Shown: in pieces, positions 24,198 to 33,025 of the stretch
Numbering within the stretch: position 1 is the stretch's first letter
How the letters are laid out: each line of letters opens with the position of its first letter
From: an uncultured Synechococcaceae cyanobacterium
GTDB lineage: Bacteria > Cyanobacteriota > Cyanobacteriia > PCC-6307 > Cyanobiaceae
DNA length: 35,604 nt
Reading direction: 5' to 3'
Assembly (NCBI GenBank): GCA_903934375.1
Contig: CAIZNP010000151.1
Coordinates: 1-35,604, forward strand
Notes under the pieces: generated by a model
Told to the model about the DNA's origin: nothing
The model's database searches: none
Seen by the model: the letters and a program-made list of their open reading frames with translations, nothing else
Made by a program: the position numbers and the translations under genes

Positions 24198-24536
24198 ATG
24201 AAACAGATCACAGCTGTGGTGCGTCCCTCCAAGGTGGACGCGGTCAAGAACGCCCTCGTCGCCATCGACGTGGTCGGCATGACCATCAACGATGTGCGCG
24301 GCTTCGGCCGCCAGAAGGGTCAGGTGGAGCGCTACCGCGGCAATGAGTTCACGGTGGACTTCCTCTCCAAGATCCGTATCACCACCGTCGTCGCCGACGA
24401 CAAGGTGGAGGCCGCGATCTCGGCCATCAGCGAGGCCGCCCGCACGGGTGAAATCGGCGACGGCAAGATCTTCGTGACCTCCGTGGAACAGGTGGTGCGC
24501 ATCCGCACCGGCGAACGCGGCGACGCTGCGCTCTGA
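24198..24536 (+). CDS. glnK: PII nitrogen regulatory protein, GlnK-like paralogue with altered T-loop
   Basis: PII trimers bind ATP/ADP and 2-oxoglutarate and control ammonium transport and other nitrogen functions. At 112 aa it is standard length, with VGMTINDVRGFGRQKG (26-41) and RTGEIGDGKIFV/VVRIRTGE conserved for nucleotide binding. The T-loop reads RYRGNEFTVDFL. Residue 49 is Asn instead of Ser (the phosphorylation site in Synechococcus PII) and residue 51 is Phe instead of Tyr (the uridylylation site in proteobacteria). It therefore should not be modified at either site. It is cotranscribed with amt, so its likely job is direct control of that transporter. A canonical glnB is presumably elsewhere. 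Confidence 0.92.
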   Translation: MKQITAVVRPSKVDAVKNALVAIDVVGMTINDVRGFGRQKGQVERYRGNEFTVDFLSKIRITTVVADDKVEAAISAISEAARTGEIGDGKIFVTSVEQVVRIRTGERGDAAL

Positions 24537-24593
24537 GGCCGTCTCTCCCGAGCGTCCCCACCCTCACCAGGACTGACCATGTGTCCTGCTTTC

Positions 24594-24620
24594 GCCCTCG
24601 GCATCCGTGCCGGGGGCTTT
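24594..24620 (+). terminator. probable terminator after amt-glnK
   Basis: GCCCTCGGCA (24594-24603), loop TCCG, TGCCGGGGGC (24608-24617), then a short TTT. The stem is 10 bp with one T-G pair. It lies 57 bases after the PII stop. Confidence 0.65.
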
Positions 24621-24659
24621 GTCATGGAGCCATCCGGCACTGGCCGGATGGCCATGCCA

Positions 24660-24983
24660 TCAGGGCTCGGACTCCACAGCGCTCTGCTCGCCTGTTGTCT
24701 TGTCACCGGGCTTGGATTGTGAGCCCTGCGGCGTCATGTCAGCCCCCAGCGCCTTGCAGGCGCTGATCGGATCCACCCCCGGCGCCACACCCAGAGCCTT
24801 GCGCAGGGCGTCCATCTGCGACATCGACTGCATGTCAAGGTTAGTGGCCGCATGCTCGCAGGCCAGCTTCTGCAGGGCAGTGCCATCGGGAGCCTGGCAG
24901 CCGGTCAGCAAGCCGGTGATCAGAATCACCCCCAAGGCGGCAGGGGAGCGGTGGCGAAACACTGGCCGCATCAGGTGGCGCAT
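24660..24983 (-). CDS. small hypothetical lipoprotein, 107 aa
   Basis: The ATG at 24981-24983 gives MRHLMRPVFRHRSPAALGVILITGLLTGC: a basic n-region, a hydrophobic core and a good lipobox (LTGC, Cys29). The mature protein is short and polar with two further cysteines (LACEHAATN and ISACKALG) that could pair, and a Ser/Lys/Glu-rich tail. The track adds one residue from a GTG. No family was recognised. It converges on the amt-glnK terminator and diverges from a permease remnant. Confidence 0.65.
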   Translation of the reverse strand: MRHLMRPVFRHRSPAALGVILITGLLTGCQAPDGTALQKLACEHAATNLDMQSMSQMDALRKALGVAPGVDPISACKALGADMTPQGSQSKPGDKTTGEQSAVESEP

Positions 24984-25046
24984 CACGGTTGGATCATTCC
25001 TGTCTTCAGGCTAGGGAAACCCGGCCAGCAGAACTAGGTTGCTGAC

Positions 25047-25283
25047 ATGGCTCCCGATCGGCCCATGCCGCGCCTGCGTTTTGATCGGCTCAAGGCCGCC
25101 CTTGTCGGGGCACCGCTGCCCACCAGCGCCCATGCCGAGGAGCGGCTGAACAATGCCGAGGCGCTGGCGATTGTCAGCTCCGATGCTCTTTCCTGGGTGG
25201 CGCATGCCACCAGGAATCAGATGAAGGCTGATCAGATGAAGGCTGATCAGATGAAGTACATCGCCTGGGCTTGCAGCCGCTGA
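25047..25283 (+). pseudogene. N-terminal remnant of an APC-superfamily (KimA-like) permease
   Basis: The first 60 residues contain RFDRLKAALVGAPLPTSAHAEERLNNAEALAIVSSDALSWVAHAT. That matches the start of large APC permeases of the KimA type, where this cytoplasmic segment leads into helix 1 (usual end SSDALSSVAYAT). The match then stops and is replaced by MKADQMKADQMK, encoded by a 15-bp tandem repeat, and a stop. A full gene would need about 600 codons. The rest is gone, and the minus-strand Rrf2 gene occupies the space. I read it as a truncated pseudogene left by a deletion or rearrangement. Confidence 0.6.
25221..25256 (+). repeat. 15-bp tandem repeat at a gene junction
   Basis: ATGAAGGCTGATCAG occurs twice in tandem (25221-25235 and 25236-25250), followed by ATGAAG. 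It lies at the breakpoint of the permease remnant and includes the stop codon of the convergent Rrf2 gene (25247-25249). Slippage or a rearrangement scar is likely. Confidence 0.8.
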
Positions 25284-25678
25284 TCCCGCTGTTCCAGCAG
25301 GTTCGCCAGGGTGGTGCTCTCCAACTGGGCCAGGCGGGTGCGGGCCAGTTCCTCCGCCAGGGCATCGATCACCTGGAACTCGGGGCTGCGGGTCGACTGG
25401 TCGGGGCTGACGGCCGGATCTCCCTCCAGGCAGTGGATCACCTGGGCCAGGGTCACCGCTTCCGGTGGCCGCGTGAGCTGATACCCCCCGCGCGGACCGC
25501 GCAGGCTGCGCAGCAGACCACCGCGACGCAGGCTGGTCATCATCTGTTCGAGGTAGCGCTCGGGGATGCCCTGGCGGCTGGCGATCTCGGCCACCTGCAG
25601 CACCTCGCCGCTTGCATGCACGCCGGCAAGCTCCATCAGAGCGGCGATGCCATAGCTGGTTTTGGCGGGGAATCCCAA
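25247..25678 (-). CDS. Rrf2-family transcriptional regulator
   Basis: A 143-aa winged-helix DNA-binding protein. KTSYGIAALMELAGVHASGEVLQVAEIASRQGIPERYLEQMMTSLRRGGLLRSLRGPRGGYQLTR is the typical Rrf2 N-terminal domain including the wing. The C-terminal part is a dimerisation helix. Only one cysteine is present (IHCLEG), so it lacks the three-Cys Fe-S site of IscR or NsrR and is closer to the CymR or cluster-free class. The start is TTG at 25678. It is divergent from an SLC13-type transporter, and a near-palindrome sits about 33-47 bases upstream of its start. Control of itself and of the transporter is a reasonable inference. Confidence 0.9.
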   Translation of the reverse strand: MGFPAKTSYGIAALMELAGVHASGEVLQVAEIASRQGIPERYLEQMMTSLRRGGLLRSLRGPRGGYQLTRPPEAVTLAQVIHCLEGDPAVSPDQSTRSPEFQVIDALAEELARTRLAQLESTTLANLLEQRDQRLQAQAMYFI

Positions 25679-25710
25679 AGGGTTGCCGGTGCGATGCAGC
25701 CAGTCTGACC

Positions 25711-25725
25711 GATACCCCGGTTATC
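25711..25725. promoter_or_regulatory. near-palindrome between rrf2 and the SLC13 gene, candidate operator
   Basis: GATACC-CCG-GTTATC has arms that pair at five of six positions. It lies in the 193-base divergent region, close to the Rrf2 start. An AT-rich patch with TATAAA (about 25806) on the SLC13 side may be a -10 element. Binding by Rrf2 is inference. Confidence 0.35.
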
Positions 25726-25871
25726 TGGTGGGAAACAGAATCGGACGGAGCGCGGTTGCTTGGACGAGTGGACCGAACAGCGGCCGGGAGCCGTGGCAAT
25801 CTGCCTATAAAATCTATTAACCCGATCCAGCTACCGGTGTATTATGGGCTCCGTTTTGTTCGCCTTGCGCC

Positions 25872-27692
25872 ATGGAGGCCTTCCTTGCGGCCGCCCGCGA
25901 GCCCGCCGGTGCCATAACCCTGGTGGTGTTTGCGGTCTCCATCCTCCTTTTCGTGACCGGCTGGCTAGCGCCTGAGGTCACCGCTCTGCTGGCGGCTGCC
26001 CTGCTGGTGGCCTTCAAGGTGCTCAAGCCCGATGAAGCGGTGCAGGGGTTTGGCAGTCCGGCCCTGATCACCCTGATGGGTCTGTTCGCTGTGTCGGCCG
26101 GTCTGTTCCGCAGCGGCGGCCTGGATCGGTTGCGGGCCTTGATCGCCAGCGATTCCGTGCGCAGTCCCCAGCGCATGATCGCTCTGATGGTGGGTGTGGT
26201 GGCGCCGATCTCCGGCTTCATCCCGAACACGCCGATCGTGGCCACCCTGCTGCCGGTGGTGGAGAACTGGTGCCACCGCCGCGGCATCTCCCCGTCCAAG
26301 GTGTTGCTGCCCCTCTCGTTCGCCACGGTGCTGGGGGGCACGATCTCGCTGTTGGGCACCTCTACCAACCTGCTGGCGAGCGATGTGAGCCGCCAGCTGG
26401 GCTTCGGCCCCCTGGAACTGTTCAGCTTCACGGCGATCGGCGTCCCGATTTGGCTGCTGGGCGGGCTCTACATGCTCTGGGCCTCCGACCGGCTGCTGCC
26501 GGATCGCGGCCTCGACAATGGCGATCTGCTTGGCTCCCTGGCCCGAGAGGGCTATCTCACCGATGTGCTGATCCCCGAGGGCTCCGAGCTGATCGGCCAG
26601 TCGTTGCATCGAAGCCGGCTGCAGCGCCGCTTCGACATCGACGCCCTCGAACTTCACCGCAGCGGCCAGGCCATCAGTGCCCCCCTCGCCGATGTGACCC
26701 TCCAGGCGGGCGACCGACTGCTGCTGCGCTGCAACCGTGAGAACCTGCTGCGGCTGCAGCAGGATCACACCGTGGCCCTGGCGGCCGTGGGCGATGAGCG
26801 CAACGATTTGAGCGAGCTCAGCGGTGCTCTCGACACGCCAATGCGGGTGGTGGAGGTGCTGCTGCCCAACGGCTCCACAATCGCTGGTACCAGCGTGCGC
26901 GACCTGCGCTTCCGCCAGCGCTACAACGCCACTCTGCTGGCGGTGCGCCGTGGCAACCAGGTGCTGCGCGAGCTGCTGGGGCGCGTGGTGATGCAGCCCG
27001 GCGACGTTCTGCTGATCCAGGCCCCCCTCGATGCCATCCGCGGGATGCAGGCCAACAACGATCTGGTGCTGCTGGATGAGCTCGAGAAGGACATGCCCAC
27101 CATGAATCGCAAGTGGGTGGCGGTGCTGGTGGCGGCGCTGGTCATCGTGCTCCCGCTGTTCAAGTTGCTGAACCTGATGGCCGCCGTGCTGCTGGCGGTG
27201 GTGATCATGGTGGCCACCGGTTGCCTCCGGCCAGGCGAGTTGCAGCGCTCGATCCGTTGGGACGTGATCCTGCTGCTCGGTTCGCTCTCCTGCTTCAGCG
27301 CCGCCATGCAGAAGACGGGCCTGGCCGAGGCTCTGGCCAAGGACCTGCTGCACGGCCTGCAGGGCTGGCATCCCTACCCGGTCCTGCTGGTGGTGTTCGT
27401 GCTCGCCCAAGTCTTCACCGAGGCTCTGAGCAACGGCACCACCGTGGTGCTGTTGATGCCGATCGCCACGGCCATCGCCACCGGCCTCGGGCTGCCGCCG
27501 ATGGCCTTCATCTTTGCGATCACCATCGCCGCAAGCCAGAGCTTCCTCACGCCGATCGGTTACCAGACGAACCTGATGGTCTACGGGCCAGGCCGCTACC
27601 GCTTCCTCGACATGACGCGCTACGGCGCGCCGCTGACCATCGGCCTTGCCTTGGTGGTGCCGTTCCTGATCTGCCGCCACTTCGGACTCTGA
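25872..27692 (+). CDS. SLC13/DASS-family anion permease with two RCK_C domains
   Basis: A 606-aa membrane transporter with six or so N-terminal helices, a cytoplasmic insert and C-terminal helices. The family substrate motifs are visible in both halves: LGTSTNLLAS (161-170) and GYQTNLMVYGPG near the end. The insert (about 225-400) holds two RCK_C/TrkA-C-like domains: VLIPEGSELIGQSL with ALLLRC-type ends, and VLLPNGSTIAGTSVRDLRFRQRYNATLLAVRRG. This architecture is common in bacterial sulfate or divalent-anion permeases. The substrate is not certain; sulfate is suggested by family and by the linked Rrf2 regulator. The ATG at 25872 fits the first helix. Confidence 0.88.
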   Translation: MEAFLAAAREPAGAITLVVFAVSILLFVTGWLAPEVTALLAAALLVAFKVLKPDEAVQGFGSPALITLMGLFAVSAGLFRSGGLDRLRALIASDSVRSPQRMIALMVGVVAPISGFIPNTPIVATLLPVVENWCHRRGISPSKVLLPLSFATVLGGTISLLGTSTNLLASDVSRQLGFGPLELFSFTAIGVPIWLLGGLYMLWASDRLLPDRGLDNGDLLGSLAREGYLTDVLIPEGSELIGQSLHRSRLQRRFDIDALELHRSGQAISAPLADVTLQAGDRLLLRCNRENLLRLQQDHTVALAAVGDERNDLSELSGALDTPMRVVEVLLPNGSTIAGTSVRDLRFRQRYNATLLAVRRGNQVLRELLGRVVMQPGDVLLIQAPLDAIRGMQANNDLVLLDELEKDMPTMNRKWVAVLVAALVIVLPLFKLLNLMAAVLLAVVIMVATGCLRPGELQRSIRWDVILLLGSLSCFSAAMQKTGLAEALAKDLLHGLQGWHPYPVLLVVFVLAQVFTEALSNGTTVVLLMPIATAIATGLGLPPMAFIFAITIAASQSFLTPIGYQTNLMVYGPGRYRFLDMTRYGAPLTIGLALVVPFLICRHFGL

Positions 27693-27774
27693 TCCCGGTG
27701 TCCGCAGGGACCCCGCGGCCTCACCCCGACCGCCAGCATGGACGGGTCCCTCAGCCGGATGCGCGACCTCTCGG

Positions 27775-28287
27775 GTGATCGATCAGTTCCGCTCACGCTT
27801 CAGCACCAGGGTTCGCCAGCGCCCGCGCAGCCTGCGGCTGGGTCAGCTCCGCCGCCTGCGGGCCTACCTGCGCTGGCTCTGGCGCCAGGAGGGAAGTCAC
27901 GGCCAGCAGGCCCGTGGGTTGGCCGCCGGCATCTTCACCGGCTGCTATCCCTTCTTCGGTCTGCAGATCCTGCTGGGGGTGGGGCTGGCCACGCTGGTGC
28001 GCGGCAGCCACATCCTGGCCGCGGCGGGCACCTGGATCAGCAATCCGCTCACCTCGCTGCCCCTCTACTGGTTCAACTACCAGGTGGGTAGCTGGTTGCT
28101 GGGCCCCGGGCCCGGTTTCCCCTCGCTGCAGCAGGTGCAGGAATCGGGGCTGTGGGATCTGGGCCTCGCCTTCAGCGGCCGCCTGATGCTCGGCTCCACG
28201 GTGGTGGGCCTGCTCAGTGCCATGGCCATGGGGGGTCTGTACTGGTGGTGGATGAAGCGGCGCCAGCGCAACCGCCTGCAGCCCTGA
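27775..28287 (+). CDS. DUF2062 membrane protein
   Basis: 170 aa from a GTG at 27775. A basic N-terminus (RSRFSTRVRQRPRSLRLGQLRRLRAYLRWLWR) is followed by GLAAGIFTGCYPFFGLQILLGVGLATLVRGSHILAAAGTWISNPLTSLPLYWFNYQVGSWLLG, the DUF2062 core, and a last helix near the C-terminus. Function is unknown; some relatives are fused to glycosyltransferases. It converges on the DUF21/CBS gene with only three bases between stops, both inside an inverted repeat. Confidence 0.85.
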   Translation: MIDQFRSRFSTRVRQRPRSLRLGQLRRLRAYLRWLWRQEGSHGQQARGLAAGIFTGCYPFFGLQILLGVGLATLVRGSHILAAAGTWISNPLTSLPLYWFNYQVGSWLLGPGPGFPSLQQVQESGLWDLGLAFSGRLMLGSTVVGLLSAMAMGGLYWWWMKRRQRNRLQP

Positions 28288-28299
28288 AGCTCAGGGCTG
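28279..28299. terminator. inverted repeat spanning convergent stops of DUF2062 and DUF21 genes
   Basis: CAGCCCTGA (28279-28287), spacer AGC, TCAGGGCTG (28291-28299): perfect 9-bp arms whose inner ends are the two stop codons. No long T-run is present. It is likely a shared bidirectional transcript end. Confidence 0.55.
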
Positions 28300-29307
28300 C
28301 TCCGCCGTCGGCTCGGTGGTGGCCACGCGTTTCCAACCCGCCAGCACGCCCAGGATGTCGGCGGCGCTCACCAGCCCCACGAAGGCGCCGAACTCATCCA
28401 CCACCACGCGGACGGCGCTGCGGTCGCCGCGGCGGAAGGTTGTGAGCAGCCGATCGGCACGGATCATCTCCGGTACGAAATGGGGCGGATCGCACACCTG
28501 GCTCACCAGCTGTGCACCATGGCCCCGCAGCAAATGGGTGAGGGCTTCTTCGCGGCTCAGAACACCGAGCACCTCATCCACCTCCTCCCCCAGCACCACC
28601 CACCAGGCATCCTCAGGGGCCGCGATGATGTCGTCGCGCTCAGCCTCAAGGCTGCTGGCTCCCGACAGCGACGGGGTGGCGACCCGGGCCACCATCAGAT
28701 CCCGGGCTGACAGGTCGTTGAGGGCGAACACCTTGCCGATCATCGCGGCCTCATCCGCCTCGATCTGACCCTGCTGCGAGCCCAGCCGTGCCATCAGGTG
28801 GATCTCGCGCTCGTTGGTGGTGAGCTCCGCCTCGGCGGTGATCGCCGGCATCAACTTCTCCAGCAGCAGCAGCAGCGGCAGGCTGAGGCGTTCGGCCACC
28901 AGCAGCACCCGCGAGGCCACCAGGCTGATCGGCATGGCGAAGCTGTTGCCGATGGTCTTGGGCAGGATCTCGGCGAACAGGATCACCATCACCGTGAAGG
29001 CCACGTTGAAGGCGATCAGGCCGGCGGCGCCGCCGAAGCCGGCGTGGAACACCCCATCGGCCTGGCTGCCCAGCAGCATCGAACCGGAGATGTTGAACAG
29101 GTTGTTGGCCACCACCAGCAGCGCCAGTGCCCGGCCTGGCCTCGCCTTGATGCGCTCCAGCGCCCGCGCCCCCGGCACCCGCTGCTGGGTGAGGGTGTGC
29201 ACCTGGATCGGGTTCACGGTGAGAACCGCCGCCTCGACCCCCGTGGCTATGGCTGAACCCACCAGGATCACCGCCGCCAGGACGATGAGCGCAACAACTG
29301 GGTTCAT
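28291..29307 (-). CDS. CNNM/HlyC-CorC-type membrane protein (DUF21 plus CBS domains)
   Basis: 338 aa from ATG. The N-terminal DUF21 domain (about 1-175) has four hydrophobic segments with GVEAAVLTVNPIQVHTL and VILFAEILPKTIGNSFAM, both typical. A CBS-pair region follows (about 195-320), with AMIGKVFALNDLSARDLMVARV and VVVDEFGAFVGLVSAADIL. It lacks the C-terminal CorC/HlyC transporter-associated domain, so it is a short form. Relatives affect Mg2+ or Co2+ resistance; that function here is inference. It is divergent from ktrB across 69 bases. Confidence 0.88.
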   Translation of the reverse strand: MNPVVALIVLAAVILVGSAIATGVEAAVLTVNPIQVHTLTQQRVPGARALERIKARPGRALALLVVANNLFNISGSMLLGSQADGVFHAGFGGAAGLIAFNVAFTVMVILFAEILPKTIGNSFAMPISLVASRVLLVAERLSLPLLLLLEKLMPAITAEAELTTNEREIHLMARLGSQQGQIEADEAAMIGKVFALNDLSARDLMVARVATPSLSGASSLEAERDDIIAAPEDAWWVVLGEEVDEVLGVLSREEALTHLLRGHGAQLVSQVCDPPHFVPEMIRADRLLTTFRRGDRSAVRVVVDEFGAFVGLVSAADILGVLAGWKRVATTEPTAEQP

Positions 29308-29376
29308 GGGGGCGGCGAGCCTTCGTCCTGGACCGGACCTTACCTACGGTTTAGCGGTTCCACCCGCTGCGGCTGG

Positions 29377-30786
29377 ATGATCAGCGCCACGAAGACAAAC
29401 CCGCTCCAGTTTCTGTGGCGTTGGCGCCATCAGCTCACGGTGCCCCAGTTCACGGTTGTCACCGGCCTGCTGGTGATCCTGGTGGGCACCTTCCTGCTGG
29501 CCTCGCCCCTCTGCTCCAGCGACGATGTCGGCTTGTGGCAGGCCCTGTTCACGGTGACCTCGGCCATCACGGTGACCGGCCTCTCGATCATCGTGGTGGA
29601 CCGCGATCTCACCCTGCTGGGTCAGGCGGTACTGGCGGGATTGATCCTCACCGGCGGCTTGGGCCTGATGGCGATCACCACCTTCCTGCAGGGCTTCGTG
29701 CAGGGCCGTTCCGGCCTGCGCCAGCGGCTCGATAAGGGCCGCGCGCTCGATGAATTCGGCGTGGGGGGCATCGGCCCCACCTTCAACAGCATCCTGCTCA
29801 CCGCCACCTGTGTGATGGGCCTGGGCACGGTGGTGATCTACGCCTTCGGTTTCACCGACATCGAGCAGCCAGGGCGGCGCCTCTGGGCTTCGCTGTTCCA
29901 TGTGATCAGCGCCTACAACAACGCCGGCTTCGGCCTGTGGGCCAAGAACCTCGAGGGCTATCGCGACAACGCGGTGGTCAACGTCGTAATCGCGGCGATG
30001 ATCGTGATCGGCGGTATCGGTTGGCGTGTCGTCAACGACCTCTGGCTCAACCGCTTGCGGCTGCAGCGGTTGCGGCGGCTGAGCCTGCACACCCGCCTGG
30101 TGCTGCGCACCACCGCTGCCCTGATCGTGATCGGCTGCATCGGTCTTTTGATCACCGAGCACTTCGGCTATGAGGCCATGGCCCTTGGCAAGCTCTCCAT
30201 CTGGCAGAAGCTGCAGATCACCCTGTTCCAGTCGGTCACCACCCGCACCGCCGGTTTCAACACGATTCCGCTCTCGGCTGAAACGATCACCGATGCCGGC
30301 CTGTTGCTGATGATCGTGCTGATGTTCATCGGCGCCAGCCCCGGCGGCACCGGCGGTGGCATCAAGACCACCACGTTCGCGATCCTGATGGGCGCAACCC
30401 GCTCCACCCTGGAGGGGCGCGATCACGTGCTGCTCCATCGCCGGCAGCTGCCCGATGCCACCGTGCTGCGCGCCGTGGGAGTCACCCTGGCCTCGGTGCT
30501 GTTTGTGGTTCTGATGGCGCTGCTGCTTGGCGTCGGACCCACTGCTGGTGGCCTGCCGGGCCATCAGACCTACACCTTCCTCGAGAAGCTGTTCACCTGC
30601 GTGTCGGCCTTCGGCACCGTGGGCCTCGATCTGGGGGTGACCGCCAACCTCAACCGCTGGGGCCAGCTTGTGCTGATGGTGGGCATGTTTGTGGGCCGGA
30701 TCGGCATCCTGCTGCTGCTCTCGGCCCTCTATGGCAGTCGTCCCCAACAGCGGGTGGGCTATCCCCGCGAGGATCTGTATGTGTGA
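29377..30786 (+). CDS. ktrB: potassium uptake protein, TrkH/KtrB family (channel subunit)
   Basis: A 469-aa ion-conducting subunit of a Ktr K+ (often Na+-dependent) uptake system. The four pore-loop signatures are present: SAITVTGLSI, SAYNNAGFGL, SVTTRTAGFNT and SAFGTVGLDLG, each with the filter glycine. The gating-loop segment FIGASPGGTGGGIKTTTF is also intact. Length and eight-helix layout fit KtrB rather than the longer TrkH. The ATG at 29377 is used. The regulatory subunit gene ktrA follows 45 bases later. Confidence 0.95.
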   Translation: MISATKTNPLQFLWRWRHQLTVPQFTVVTGLLVILVGTFLLASPLCSSDDVGLWQALFTVTSAITVTGLSIIVVDRDLTLLGQAVLAGLILTGGLGLMAITTFLQGFVQGRSGLRQRLDKGRALDEFGVGGIGPTFNSILLTATCVMGLGTVVIYAFGFTDIEQPGRRLWASLFHVISAYNNAGFGLWAKNLEGYRDNAVVNVVIAAMIVIGGIGWRVVNDLWLNRLRLQRLRRLSLHTRLVLRTTAALIVIGCIGLLITEHFGYEAMALGKLSIWQKLQITLFQSVTTRTAGFNTIPLSAETITDAGLLLMIVLMFIGASPGGTGGGIKTTTFAILMGATRSTLEGRDHVLLHRRQLPDATVLRAVGVTLASVLFVVLMALLLGVGPTAGGLPGHQTYTFLEKLFTCVSAFGTVGLDLGVTANLNRWGQLVLMVGMFVGRIGILLLLSALYGSRPQQRVGYPREDLYV

Positions 30787-30831
30787 AGCGGGTGCGGCCG
30801 CTTAGAACGGTTCCATCTGCATGGGGCAGTT

Positions 30832-31536
30832 GTGAATCAGTGGTGGCAGTGGGGGGCGGAGGGAACCGCCCAGCAGGGCGGCTTCGCGGTGATCGGTGTG
30901 GGCCGCTTCGGCTCCTCTGTGTGCGCTGAGCTGCTGCGATCCGGCGCCGAGGTGCTGGCCATTGATCAGAGCCAGCGCGCCATCGATGAGCTCCGCCATA
31001 TCGATGCGGCCATTGAGGCGCGCGTGGTGGACTGCACCGATGAGGAGGCCCTGCGCGCCGCCGGCGTGCTGGATCTGGGCACCGTGGTAGTGGCGATCAG
31101 CGATCCGATCGAGGCCAGCATCACCGCCACGCTGATCTGCAAGGACACCCCCGGCACGCGTGTGCAGCAGGTGATTGCCCGCGCCACCAGCGATCTGCAC
31201 GTGAAGATGCTCTACCGGGTGGGCGCTGACCGGGTGGTCTTCCCCTCAAAAATGATGGGCCAGCGCCTCGGCATGGAGCTGGTGCGGCCGAACCTGCTTG
31301 AGCAGCTCCGCCTCGACGACCGCAACTCGATTGAGGAGATCAAGGTTCCCGCGTCGTTCGTGGGCCACTCCTTGCGGGATCTCAACCTGCGCAAGCACTA
31401 CAACATCAGCGTGCTGGCGGCCGGGCCGAGCGGCCAGCTGCATGTGAATCCGCCTGCATCGCATGTGCTTGCCGAGGGGGAGCTGCTGGTGGTGATGGGC
31501 TCGTCCGAGGCCCTGCGCTCCCTCCCCGGCAGCTGA
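30832..31536 (+). CDS. ktrA: potassium uptake regulatory subunit, TrkA/KtrA family
   Basis: A 234-aa cytoplasmic RCK protein that gates KtrB. The Rossmann motif is GVGRFGSSVCAEL (22-34), with an acidic residue at the end of strand 2 (LAIDQSQ) for NAD(H)/ATP binding. The RCK_N domain covers about 17-140 and RCK_C about 155-230 (VPASFVGHSLRDLNLRKHYNISVLA). The start is GTG at 30832. An ATG 12 bases upstream is out of frame and hits a stop at once (ATGGGGCAGTTGTGA). Confidence 0.94.
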   Translation: MNQWWQWGAEGTAQQGGFAVIGVGRFGSSVCAELLRSGAEVLAIDQSQRAIDELRHIDAAIEARVVDCTDEEALRAAGVLDLGTVVVAISDPIEASITATLICKDTPGTRVQQVIARATSDLHVKMLYRVGADRVVFPSKMMGQRLGMELVRPNLLEQLRLDDRNSIEEIKVPASFVGHSLRDLNLRKHYNISVLAAGPSGQLHVNPPASHVLAEGELLVVMGSSEALRSLPGS

Positions 31537-31602
31537 TCCGCAGCTGATTCCACAGCGGCAGAGTGCCGGGCCCCTGTGGGGGTTTGCGCACAGCTTTCTT
31601 AA

Positions 31603-33006
<1,404 letters not shown>

Positions 33007-33025
33007 TCCCCCCTCATCCCCAGCG

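Noticed and set aside
22958-24289. 443-aa minus-strand ORF opposite the second amt
   Set aside because: Antisense shadow of Amt with Glu/Gly/His-rich composition and no domain.
25011-25799. 262-aa minus-strand ORF overlapping the Rrf2 gene
   Set aside because: Pro/Arg/Gly-rich in a different frame from the recognisable Rrf2 domain.
25965-27680. 571-aa minus-strand ORF opposite the SLC13 gene
   Set aside because: Gln/His-rich antisense shadow; the plus strand has clear transporter motifs.
29344-30747. 467-aa minus-strand ORF opposite ktrB
   Set aside because: Antisense shadow; the plus strand carries the four KtrB pore loops.
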